NCBI RefSeq assembly: GCF_008831285.2
Contig: NC_045140.1
Coordinates: 4,443,528-4,507,527, forward strand
Origin: Nymphaea colorata
Lineage: Eukaryota > Streptophyta > Magnoliopsida > Nymphaeales > Nymphaeaceae
Direction of reading: 5' to 3'
DNA length: 64,000 bases
A program made the translations under genes and the position numbers. Shown one piece after another: positions 1 to 11,300 of this stretch. Below the pieces are notes generated by a model. The model was not told the DNA's origin. It saw nothing but the letters and a program-made list of their open reading frames with translations, and searched no databases. Each line of letters begins with the position of its first letter. Position 1 is the stretch's first letter.

Positions 1-1434
1 ATGCCACTTTACATTAACTTCAATTTTTTGTTTCATAAACATGATATGTGGAGCAAAAAAATACTTTTCTTTGTTGAAAAAATGCAACTCAATGCTGCAA
101 AAAGTGACATGATCAGACAAGTAGCTTAGGAGGTCTACACTCTAAGAGTATGGATTCCATCAGGTTTACCCCTGAGTTTGCCCACCAAAATGAATAACAG
201 CAAAATACCAAGTGTTTTTTCTGCCATGAGAAAAATCAATATTATAAACCGGACTGACAGAGTTTCATGCTTTTCAATTTCAAGAAGCAGAACCCAGCCT
301 AGTTTTTGTTTATAAAGGTCATTTTGGAATTTCAGATGCTCAGACAAAAAGGACAAAACATAAAATTAAAGCAAGACAAGCTATTAATAAAAACAACCCC
401 GCATTTAAAAATTGATTGTGGTTCTAACCAGATGTTCTCAGTAAAGATAAAACAAAAATAATCTCTTATCTTTCCTATTGAAAGTGGCCGCAAGATGCTG
501 CAGACTCTGGGGGAAAAAATACACTTGGTTGTAATTTGGTGATCAACCAGAACATCTGCACATGGTCAAGCCAGCTTAAATGAAAAGTTACGGATATAAC
601 ATGTTTACAAATATTTGAATCTTAACTTTCAAGCAAAACTTCCCATTTGCACTGCCATTTATAACTCCAATAATTACCCATGACAATGTATGTCATTCTT
701 CTCAAAGAATAACGCCTCGAAAAACTATCAGTCATATATCCGAGTCCACACCACAAAAACAGACAGTTAGATCTTGTGATTTCTTTTATAGAAGATTTAT
801 CCAGGCTAAATTCGTGATAAAGAATATAATTGTTCTTAATCAATTTTTTGTATGTGAAGATAACTGAGGAAGAACTCAGTAATGATGATAATGACCAACT
901 CATCAAACTTCTTACCAATTATGTCTTTCCCTTGCATATCCCGAAAGAGTAAATAACGTTCAACGCGAGTTCAATAAAGTACTCTGTTTTCAGGCCAACC
1001 ACCAAAACTGGAACACAGTTAAGAATTCCCCGTTAATTTCAGTGTTGCTCTTCCTCTTTCAGAAACTATACTAGGCTGAAGCCTAAAAATCCGCGATGGC
1101 GGAGTTCACAGTCTCCACTCTTTCTACTAATGCAAAGCTATGCTGATTACTCATGAAAACATTCTTTTGCATATAGATTCAGTGGTTACTCCATATCTCC
1201 GTCTTCCATTTGCCAGGCAGTGGCCAAGTTGCTATAAATAAATTCAGAAAAGAAAAGTAAAAAAAGAAACTGCGATGCTCTTCAAGATTTCCTTAACAAT
1301 TAAACAACTCATGTGCGTGTGCGTGTGCGTGAGAGACACACACACAGAGAGAGAGAGAGAAAGAGAGAGTTCCCAAGAACAGAGACTGGAGAAACCAAAT
1401 ACGAAACCAGAAAACAAGGTTTGCGTATTCTCAC

Positions 1435-1823
1435 CAGGAGAAGGTGCCCGGATTGACAAGTGCGGCGGCGGCTGTGGCGGCGACGATGTAGGGGAGCATT
1501 CCAGATAGAAGCTTAGACGGGTCCGTCTTCCCTGAGGCCTGCGGACCTACCACCCCAAAAGAAAGGAGGGAGACGTTTCCCTCCCTCCTCTGCCTGCCCA
1601 CCCTGCCCAAGCATGGAGGAGGGGAACACGCGACGACTCCCCACTCCCCTCCATGAGACCTCCTTTTCCTGCTCCCCGTCTCGAGCTTCAGAGGCGGCAA
1701 GCCGGCGCATGTCCTGCTGGAAACAAGGAGACACCCTTTCACGCGACGAAGCCCTTCGTCCCTGTACCCGCTCGCATTCAGTGGCCGGGCCAAGCATGAC
1801 GAGGAAGAAGCCATGGCGGCCAT
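1435..1823 (-). CDS. BASS-family plastid sodium/metabolite cotransporter, first exon only
   Basis: Exon 1 of a probable chloroplast bile-acid:sodium symporter family (BASS) protein, which carries organic anions across the plastid envelope. The ATG is at 1823. The first 90 or so residues are rich in Ser, Arg and Gly with few acidic residues, as in a transit peptide (begins MAAMASSSSCLARPL). The exon ends in a hydrophobic stretch, LPYIVAATAAAALVNP then GTFSW, which matches the start of the first membrane helix in plant BASS1-3 type proteins. The reading frame is cut inside the Trp codon by a good donor (CTCCTG then GTGAGA, intron starting at 1434). I find no further exon down to base 1, so the intron is over 1.4 kb and the transporter body is outside the window. 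The BASS call rests on about 25 residues; subclass is uncertain. The 5' leader is a (CT)n tract on the coding strand. Confidence 0.62.
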
Positions 1824-1828
1824 CCGGA

Positions 1829-1833
1829 GAGAA

Positions 1834-1874
<41 letters not shown>

Positions 1875-1875
1875 A
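1829..1875. repeat. (GA)n microsatellite in the BASS gene leader
   Basis: An almost pure GA/GAAA tract immediately upstream of the BASS ATG, so CT-rich on the coding strand, as is common in plant 5' leaders. A second GA tract with a neighbouring GT/CA tract lies at about 1316-1368 inside the first intron. Confidence 0.85.
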
Positions 1876-3416
1876 GGGAGTGGCTCCGAAGGGAACGACG
1901 ATGCTCTATCACTTCCACTGGTCTGGCTTCAACGCTTCAAGCACAGTACTTAACTTTTGTACTTTTTCCCGTCTGTCCCTCGAACATTATCTAATTGCTG
2001 AAAGGCTGTTTCATCTTAAGGGAATTGTCGCTTTTGTAACTTGTTTCGTACGACAAGTGGCCGCCAGGTCATCGGCCGTGCAAATAAACTTTCTTATGGA
2101 GCTCTGCCGTTTTCCAGGAAGAACTTCATGGGAAATATCGACAACCATGCGACAAAATGTCACAAGCCAACGAAATACTTTTTTTTTTTTTTGCATAGAT
2201 ATTTTCCTTTGTAAGGTGATTTTACATCTAAAATACTATTTAGCGTTTCTGAATGTGGGTTGAAATTGGGTTTGTGAAAAACTCATCGAAATTTATGAGA
2301 AAACTTGAACAAACGTTTTTAAAAGGGAGTGAATGACCTCCTCACATGTTATTTACAGAAAAACTTGTTTTTATTTATCATCTAAACACATAAACTAGGT
2401 TTTAAAACTTGTTAAAATGCCCAAATGTCACAAAACCTGATTTTCATTAACTGCGATTTTTTGATGTGTCAACCAAATGCAACTTAAATTTACTTAAAAC
2501 GTTAGTTTGTATTTAAATTCATTTTGTTCAAATTAATTAAGTTTTATAACGAACCTTTGTGTTTAACCAGTTTCTGGTACATAGATTTGTGTGTGTAGAT
2601 AGCAAGATCAGCATTTTATGAAAAAAAATGTGCATGAACGTAATAATCTAGCAACATTTGATAGCTAGTTTATTTGAATATATATATATATATATGCACA
2701 TCAGCTTATTACTGGGCTAAATAATTAAAATTCATTGCCAAAGTTGTTATCTATACGAACATTAATGACAAATTATCGTGTAGCAACAGTTAGTGGTACT
2801 TTCAACGGCAGTGATGATGTTTTTCGTAATAAATTAATTATTTAGCCATCGGCAACATCCTGTGGCCAAGTAACTTAAATATATAAATATGGCAATCAAA
2901 ATCTGCCATTGCCCATATGGCCAAATAATTTAAAAAGTGTTGGTAAAAAAAATTTCCCATGGGGTGGACAGTTTTTAATGGTTTCAGCAATGGTTAATGA
3001 TTTTTTCAACAATGGCTTTAGATTTTTAAAAATTGAATTGTGACTATGTAATCAGGTTGTTCATCTAATATCATATAATATGATGAATGATTAAAAGAAC
3101 TAGCAATTAGAAAAAGGGTGATGAACATCTTCGTCATCTAGTATTAGTTTCCACATTTTTCGCTATGTTAGATAACAAGAGTCACCATTCAATCATTCAT
3201 ATATTAAGGCGCTTACTAGTTTAAGAATTGAGAGAAAATATATCAAGCCTAGCTACATCAAACTGAAGGCGACACCAAAGGTGAATTGACCAGGTGGCAA
3301 CGTCTTATTGCTTTCATAATTTTATCATATCTTCCCCCCGAGTGGGATCAGTCTCAACCAAATAAAATGTGCTATAAGATATTTCGGGGCGCAGTCTCAA
3401 ACAAATAATTCGGGAC

Positions 3417-3800
3417 AGTAGCGGAGCTACTTGTTGGCTGGGGTGGGCCACTGCCTGTGCCAGTTCATCAAAAAAATGCTTTGTAATGTCTCGACATCAC
3501 ATTACTATACTATAATTCTAAAAGTTATATGCAGTGCCCACACCAGATTCGTGTCACCAATGAAAGTGTCCTTTTGGCTCCCCACTGACCCGGGGACTAA
3601 TTTATCCATAATCCACGGAATATGATCCTAACCGCATTATATGAACAGACTCAAACTTGCACACTAGGTATACAAATTTATAATTTTTCAAAGCTACAAA
3701 CAAAATTACTCAAAAAAATATCAATATACAAATAATTTTTTTTGTTGGGGTACATGTGGGCAATAGCCCACACACCTGCCTGCGCCCCTTCTCCCAGTAC
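3417..3800. mobile_element. MITE-family remnant (CAGTRGCGGAGC terminus)
   Basis: Begins CAGTAGCGGAGCTAC and, near its far end, has the near-palindrome GTGGGCAATAGCCCACAC followed by CCTGCCTGCGCCCCTTCTCC. The same palindrome and end occur in the copy at 33945-34125. No target-site duplication is clear. Confidence 0.5.
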
Positions 3801-4534
3801 CCTTCGTGTTGGGACTTCACCATACTACTCCACGAGTTTTGGGTTCCATTCTTGATTTGATCGGTTCAGGTCCATATCCAGGTTCATTTCCAAGATTCAT
3901 ATGCATGTATGTCCGTCTTGATTAGGACCCTTGCCAGATTCATTTGGTCTGCAGGTCCAATCGCACAATTGCAAATAGTTAAAGGAACTCACTTCAATGC
4001 ATCTTGGTTTGTCCTTATCAGAACTACCAAACATGCAGAATGTCCTTGTTAGATGAAAGCATATTCTCTTATTTATAGTCACGACTCCCCAGCATCTTTC
4101 ATGGGCCCTGTGGCCATTGGCTCCCCTCCTACTGCTTAACCGTATCAACGCCGTATCGGTTTTGAACCGGTACATTAATGTGCCGGTTCAGCCAATATGG
4201 ACTGACATGCTTTGAAGCCGGCAACAGATATGCACCTAAAAGAAAAGAAGGGGGAGTTGAGTTGGTAGTACTTTGACTCATGGGATGTATACATATGGGT
4301 CCGTCTCGGCCGATACAGTTGGGCATGGCCCATATCTGGGAAAGGGGGTCTATTTTGTGCATTCATTTTTATTGTTTTGTTATGAATATGATTGGTCTGG
4401 GCCGATATATAAATGATAGTGACAGCATTGGTGTCTTTTCTTCCCTAGCAAGGCGAGAAACAATTTGACCCATACCCAGCCATGAAAGACAAGATACAGA
4501 GCTTGTGCCGTTCAAACTCGTTGGTTTGGATCAG

Positions 4535-4700
4535 GGTGAGGGCAGAGCCAAAATTTTTTTATGAGAGGGCCGAATTAAAGTTTCTAAATTTTGACACGAG
4601 CCGAAATATCATTTTTTAAAAATTTTATATAAGACAAATAAACTTTTTCTGAAATTTATGTATAAATTAAAAAAAAATTAAAGCGGGGCCAGGCGGGCTC
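4535..4700. mobile_element. Degenerate copy of the GGCGGAGCC MITE family
   Basis: Contains GGGCAGAGCCAAAATTTTTT, then an AT-rich core, then GCGGGGCCAGGCGGGCTCC. The copy at 7784-7930 shares the order of blocks: start motif, GAATTAAAGTTT, T/A-rich core, GGGGCC-rich end. No intact termini. Confidence 0.45.
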
Positions 4701-6720
4701 CTTATGACACAATATCAACGACCAAGATTACTTGGGATCCCAATTCCCAAGTCGAATTACTTGCACTTACGTCTTCAATGTGAACCAAATCAAGGACCCA
4801 GATTTGAAGGATCTAAGACACGTAAGAGCCTGAAACCTTTTGTTTGTGTGTGTGAAAAGAAACTGGTAGATCCTAAACCATTTATGGTCTAATTTTTGCT
4901 AAAAAATCTGTTATAGACAAAATAAAAACAACCTAATATGTTTATAAAAACTAATTTGATACATAACATGCTTTAGTTTAAGTTGTTTTTTTTGAAAGAT
5001 TGTGATTTCTCCATCATCAAAATTTCGATGTTATATGAGCTGTTAAATTTTAGTTAGTATAAAAATACAATTAAATCTAAAAATATAATAAAGTTAATAT
5101 ATGTTTTCCATCTACCGATTCCTAAGATCATATCTGTAAGGTTAAATCACAAAGAATACAGCATAATTACTGCATCTAAACAGTCTAATTTTTCTCTCTG
5201 ACCTAATGGTCAGGGACCTACCAATATATATATATATAATCTATTAGACTATTCTTATTTTAAAACTTGCTTGACTAGACTTTATTTATCTTTTATTTTT
5301 TAAAAACAGCAATTTTGCATACATGACATACATGTTTAAACAGACGCAAATCAACATAAAAACCACGCATTTGAAAGACAAAAGGGAAATTCGGACCATT
5401 GATTTTAAAACAGTATAAAACTTCATATTCAAACTAAGAAAATAACATTTTTGATATATTTATAACGTTTTATATGACATGATTACGCCCATAGTGCGGA
5501 TTGCAAGAAATAAAAAAAGAAAACATGTTAAAAATGTACACAAGTCTCAAAATAGGGTTGCTTGAATTCACACATGCATTGCAGTTCAAGATGTCAGATG
5601 CATGGAAATGAGACGGTCTTAGGCCCTTTTTCCGAACAATAGTTAACCTCTTCTTCACACGAAATACGCATATAAAAATAAAATAAAATGAAAGCAATTA
5701 ATAGTAATGGGTCCCTTCAGTATGTCCTTTTTTAACTTTTGTGCTTGAAAAGCAAACACGATCTTGCTTTCTCTGCCTTCCACGTGGCAGCAATTCACCT
5801 CGTCTCCGTTGGAATCTCCTTGCTACTTGGAATTCACTCAATATCTCAAGATCCGGATGGATTTGGCCTTGAAATAAGTTCTGGCCAATAACTGGAACTG
5901 ATGTATATTCAACTGTAGCCAACTTTTTCAGAAGTGGCAAACTAGTGGCCAAGATAAAAAAAAACACAGACACACACACACTGTTCATGTATATATATAT
6001 ATATATAAACAAGGCAATTATAGAGCAAGAAGTTAGCTGAGAAATATTCGAAATTTAGATCAGGACAACTATCTGTTCGACATAAGTCAAATAGCGTTTT
6101 TATATTTTTCCATAAAGTAGTTTCTTTCTTTGCTGCAAAATTGCCAACAGTAAAAAGTCAATTGTCATTGGTTGAAGACAGGGTACCCCTTTTGACGTAT
6201 GAATAAAAACAACTTTGTGTTTGTTTCAATGCAGATATGAAATCATTAGGATTTCAAATCCACCGATTTCAAATCCACTTATTTAAAGTCAGACCCTTCA
6301 TTCCCTCTTCTCCCTCGCAATCCGACCTTCGATTTTTTTTTTTTATATACGTCATGAATTTAAGATCCAAAATCCTTAGTTTGTTTAAACTCATGATTTT
6401 ATGAGGATCTTCCAAGTACACATTTTTGTGCAGGTTGGTATCTAAGATTTGAGGCTATCAAATCAAACACAACATTAACCACACTACTAAAAGTTAAAGA
6501 GCAAGAAGAGGAAAAAGATGGCCCGATCTCTCGTAATGAATCTTTGTTTTCTCAAATCCTGCACTACAAAAAACTTTTGCCCCACCAATGGCCAGAAAAT
6601 GTCCTCCAAACAAAGACTCGTGTCGACAATGGTTTTCTCGATGTTTTGTGATATCGTTGGAGAGTATATTAGTAAAATCATCAGCGACACATTCGAATGG
6701 CGCATCGTGTAGGATATCAC

Positions 6721-6920
6721 CAGGGGCGGAGTGGGGGGGGGGGGGGCACCTAGGCCATGGCCCGCAACGAACTAGCTGAAAAAAAAAAATACATTAAAAA
6801 AGTTAAAAAAATTTAGTTGTTCAATGTTTTTTTTTTTACTTATGTTCATTTTGGTCCTACCCAAATTTAAGGTTGGATTATTTGGTCCATCCTTAAACAA
6901 AATCATGTCTTCACCCACTG
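6721..6920. mobile_element. hAT-like MITE, copy A of the tandem array
   Basis: A 200 bp element beginning CAGGGGCGGAG and ending CTTCACCCACTG (imperfect inverted ends), flanked on both sides by the 8 bp direct repeat GATATCAC (6713-6720 and 6921-6928). CAG...CTG ends with an 8 bp duplication are typical of the hAT superfamily. It carries a run of 14 G at 6733-6746. There is no coding capacity, so it is non-autonomous. Confidence 0.65.
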
Positions 6921-7014
6921 GATATCACTGACATTTTATGATATAGTTGATGAAGAGTGTATTAGTAAAATCATTAGCGACACATTCGATCGGCGCATCC
7001 GTGTAGGATATCAC

Positions 7015-7222
7015 TAGGGGCGGAGGGGGGGGGGGGGGGGCACCTAGGCCGTGGCCCGCACCTAACTAGCTGGAAAAAAAAAACATTAAAAAAATTAAAA
7101 AATTTTAGTTGTTCAATGTTTTTTTTTTTTGTTTTTTTTACATAGCTTCAGCTTAGCCCTACCCAAATTTAAGGTTGGATTATTTGGCCCGTCCTTAAAC
7201 GAAATCATGGCTTCACCCCCTG
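7015..7222. mobile_element. hAT-like MITE, copy B of the tandem array
   Basis: A 208 bp near-copy of the element at 6721, beginning TAGGGGCGGAG and ending CTTCACCCCCTG, again between GATATCAC repeats (7007-7014 and 7223-7230). It contains a run of 16 G at 7025-7040. Similarity to copy A extends beyond the element, so this copy probably arose by duplication of the whole unit rather than by a second insertion. Confidence 0.6.
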
Positions 7223-7783
7223 GATATCACCGACATTTTGTGATATCGTTGGTGAAGAGTATATTAGTAAAATCATCAGCGACACATTCTACCGGGTGTA
7301 AGATATCACCGGCGTGGCGTGGCCTACATGTAGGATATCACCCTTAAATCTTGAAGGGTGAACTTATCCCGTTTTAAAAAGATTGATCTCTTTTAGCCCA
7401 ACTGTCCATAAGATTCTGCTCTTCATCCTCCCATTTCAGCCTCATGAGGACATCGACACACAATTTCCAAAACAAAGGTTCCAAATGCAAAGATAAGTAT
7501 CAAAAGCATTTTTATGTTCAATCAAAGATGAATCTCGTGGTATCCAATTATCCACTCTACACAAGCGCGTCACATTATATGATTATGATTATTTATTGCC
7601 TTATCTACGGGAGTAACAAGGTGCACGTAAGCCTCCCAATTCTTCCGGCGTCGGGAAATCTTGATTTAAATAATCTTCTGCATGTAATTTAAAAATGAGT
7701 CTCAATTTTAAATGTTCTTAGTAGCAGCCTTATTTTTGGCCAATGCTGTCCAGTAACTAAATATAGTCAAACTGATTATTAAT

Positions 7784-7930
7784 CAGGGGCAGTCGAAGCT
7801 TTTTTGATGAGGATGTTTGAATTAAAGTTTTTATGGGTTGAAATATAAATTTAATTTTTTTTAAAATTTATGTAAATTTAAAAAAAATTTTAAGGTGAAG
7901 CCAAGGTGGGCCCCCTGTTGACTCGGCCTG
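7784..7930. mobile_element. Degenerate CAGGGGC MITE-family copy
   Basis: Begins CAGGGGCAGTCGAAGC, then GATGAGGATGTTTGAATTAA, an AT-rich core, and GGTGGGCCCCCTG near the end. It resembles the copy at 4535-4700. Confidence 0.45.
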
Positions 7931-8169
7931 AAAATTGAAATGTCATCTTTCAATACAAAAATGAAAATTCGTTCTCAACTTAAAAACGTTGACATTGGAA
8001 AGCCTTTTAAAACTACCACGTCTTCTCTTGAGTTATTTGGTAAATTGTGAGTCCATGTGAGGCTCGTCCTGAGAAAATGAAAAATTCTAAACCACCAAAC
8101 GAGGATTTTCAAAAGATTGGAGCTCTGCAGCAGAACTAGCCGAGGGATTACGTCGTTTCTGTCTCGAAA

Positions 8170-8332
8170 GGTTTGACTGAATTCCCGCGGTCAAATCCCC
8201 GATGCCCATTCGCGCCCTAAATTGAAAAAATGGAGAGAAAAAGGCACCGTTGCTTCCTTCCTCAGGAATCCTCCTTCGCTTCTTCAAAAACCCCATTCCG
8301 CGCTCTCTCTCTCTGTCTTTTTTTTTTTCTTA
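8170..8332 (+). promoter_or_regulatory. KU70 proximal promoter and leader
   Basis: Upstream of the KU70 ATG there is an E2F-like TTCCCGCG at 8182-8189, W-box cores (TTGACT near 8173, and GGTCAA near 8189), and a long pyrimidine tract at about 8304-8330 (CTCTCTCTCT then a T run) typical of plant 5' leaders. No TATA box is obvious. The motif matches are short and could be chance. Confidence 0.3.
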
Positions 8333-8373
8333 ATCCCCGTCGAGGAAGACGAACAATCCTCGTGTGAGCGAGA

Positions 8374-11300
8374 ATGGATATCGACGCCGAGAATCTCTTC
8401 CGCGACGACGATGAAGATCCCGAGAACGAGTTCTATGAGGTCATTCCAGTTCTTTGCTCTGTCGAACTGGCGGTTGTTTTAGTTCTTTTTTCATCGGTTT
8501 GTTCCCTTCTGTCATCGACAATTACTGAATACGACGCTGTTAGTTATATGAGGTTTTGGTTTTTTTCTGTTTCTGGTTTCCGTCCATCTTTTTGTGTCCG
8601 TTCTTTTGAAATATATTGGATTACTGCTTGTTGCTATTTGACTATGAGATTGTCCGAAATACGTTGGTTTCAGGAGAAAGAGGCGACAAAGGAATTCGTG
8701 GTTTATCTTGTCGATGCGGCGCCTAGCATGTTTGTGCCGTTTAGAGATGTGAGTTGTTTCTTTCTTGACTTGGATCGCCCATTTATTTTTTCTCGTGCTT
8801 CTTCAGGGTTTTGTGGTTGCGTGGCATGGTGACATCTTCGATTTTTTTTTTTTGGGATCTGCACTTTTTGTGGGAGAATTCATTCAGCATGGTTTGGGCA
8901 ATCCGTGAGATATTTTAGGAGATTTATGGGTTGAGGGAACTATCATCTCGTATCGGCGTTGTTTTCGAGACCTTTTAGGGCTCTTCGCGGTTGGCTTGAT
9001 CTTAGGAGGACGTATCCTTTTCTATTTCTCCAGGGCATAACGCTTAGGTTGGCAAGATTTTGGATTTATCACACGATAACTTAGTTAAGGGCAGGAATTG
9101 GCGATGGTTTCAAGCAAAACTGCAACCTAAAGCTGCGTCCAGGCTTACTGCAGTTTATGCTGATGACGTATTATGTAGTAATTTTGATGAAAATTTACAC
9201 TGGTCATCTGAGCGAAGTACTATCTCACTTGCTAAAGTATCAAAGCTCAACCTTGTGTGGTTTAAATCTCTTGTGGAATTCATGTATTCTCTCGGTTCTC
9301 ATATTGAGCAGTTTTAGAATTGAGTTGGTGTTCAGCAAGCTTCTCGCTCACAAAAATATAAAGTAAATGACAAAATGTTAAAATATGACCAAAGCCCGAA
9401 GAGTAGAGACAGAGTTATAGTTGTCATAAATAGGAGTGCTGCAATGAATTTTGATTAGTGATAGAATGCCATAATTTTCATTTCCAAGCATAAGGTTCAT
9501 GCTTTTTCAAGAATCTCTTCTTTTGTCATTTTCCTTGTTTATGTGTCAGTTAATTGGTGTGAATTTGGTGTTTTCTTATTTCCTTGATGCCAAGTAATGA
9601 AAAAGAATTAAAATGCCTCAAATGCAATACCAATGTTGTTGGCTGTTACCAAGTTAGGTGAAAATGACACAGAACACAATATATGTTTTAGCCGTTATAA
9701 TTGTTGAAATGAGCTGAATGCTGAAATGGTTGATTCTCCCAGATTGCATGAATGGACGAGTTTCTATAGTCCATAAATTAAAAACTTGAACATATCGTTG
9801 ACATGTATGGGTTCCACTCTGATAGAACCTCATAATAGAAAACTTCAAAAGTTAAACGCCTTTCCCATGAGGTAATGCAAAAAGAGTGTTTTCAGGAAAT
9901 AACTAGTAGTACTCAACTTGGAGCTGTTGGAAGCTTATCCTCTTCTCTTTCCTCTTCAAAGTATATGTATAAGAAAACATGGGGCATATAGTGAATCCAG
10001 CTAAGCCACCTTTAAAATGACTCATAAGGTTCTTGTTCTTGGTTGAACTATTTTATATTTTTAATCTTCATTATAGAATTTAGTAGATGGAAGTAAAATA
10101 TTTTTCGCCCTCAACAACTGCCACATTTTCCTGACAATGTTTTGATCTTTGTTAACAACCTTGTGTATCTCTTTCTTTTATCAGGATGGAGCAGCATGCT
10201 TCTCACTTCTCTGAATGATTTTTGTCTACTTTGTTCTTAGCTTTTAATATTTTGGCAATGCATCAAAAGTTTCACTGTTAGTTTCTCCTTCAAAAAGTTT
10301 CAGGATTGATAAAAAAAGGTACATTGCTAACTCATTGCTTAATGCTTTCAGGAGAATGGAACAAATATTACCCATTTTCAAGTTGCTCTGAACTGTATCT
10401 CCATGTCATTGAAGACCCTAATTGTTAACCGTGATTATGATGAAGTTGCTGTCTGCTTCTTCAATACTGTGAGCTGCTACTGTGCCACATATCTTCTCTT
10501 AAGTAGTTTCTCATTTTCTGCATCTGTTTGATTCTAGGCACTTTGTTTTGCAGCTAAATTGGATCCTTTTCAGTTCTTCTTTCTGCACCTCAGTGCTCAT
10601 TTTTTGACACCATTTTGTACAGTTTAGCATTATTTGATATGTCTATTATAGTTTTTTTTTTTGGTGGCTAATACCATCTTTCTTCCATAATTTTCAAAGG
10701 GGACCCTCTATGATTTTTTTTTTCTTGAATGGCCTGTATGGGTGGGTTATGATCTATGTCACATGGATGCAGGGTGTGGGTGCTGGTGGCAATGCCGGTG
10801 CCAGTGTGTCCCAAAAAACTTGAGGTGCGGCAATAAATAAATAAATTATTTTTCAATTATTTTTGTCTTTTATTACTGTAAATAAAGGTTTATGGGAAGA
10901 CTATTTTAGTCCAAGATTTTAAATAAAGGCTGCTGCCCCTTTTTAGAAAATTTTATAATATATATAATTATAATTTTGTACAATGATATGGTTTTTGATG
11001 AAAATCAAATTTTATAGGAAAGTCATTTTAGTTATTTTTATAATTTTATGTTGCATAAAGTAAAGTTTTTTTTAAAAATATTGGTAGACTAGGCCCTGCT
11101 ATCATCAAGGACAACAAGATGGTCTTCCTTTTGAAAGGATCGCCAGGTTGTCCTTTAAAAAGGGCGAGTACTGAAGGGAAATAAAAAGAGAGAAAGAAAG
11201 GAAAAAAAGGAAAGAGAGAGGGAGAGAGAATACAAAAATATAAAAGGAAAAAAACTGAAAAAGATAATAATTGGAAGTGGTAAGGGTGCATGTCGGAGCT

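Larger units (their letters stand above)
6641..7341. repeat. Tandem array of 2.3 units, period 290-302 bp
   Basis: The motif TTTTGTGATATCGTTGG and its variants recur from 6641, 6931 and 7233. Each is followed by about 70 bp of shared sequence (AGTAAAATCATCAGCGACAC and onwards) ending in GATATCAC. In the first two units GATATCAC is followed by a 200-208 bp MITE and then GATATCAC again. In the third, two GATATCAC copies are separated by only 24 bp. Confidence 0.8.
1824..8373. other. Intergenic region between the divergent BASS and KU70 genes
   Basis: About 6.5 kb with no gene that I can support. It is AT-rich and carries (AT)n tracts near 2681-2695, 5226-5238 and 5990-6006, several fragments of a CAG-GGCGGAG type MITE family (separate entries), and the tandem array at 6641-7341. 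Both flanking genes are transcribed outward from it, so their promoters lie at its two ends. Frames of 60-100 codons here have no recognisable motif. Confidence 0.7.

Noticed and set aside
1613..2263. 216-codon plus-strand frame
   Set aside because: It runs antisense through the BASS first exon, then through a GA microsatellite and a T run; no family motif.
8087..8296. 69-codon minus-strand frame
   Set aside because: Antisense to the KU70 promoter and leader, with no recognisable domain.
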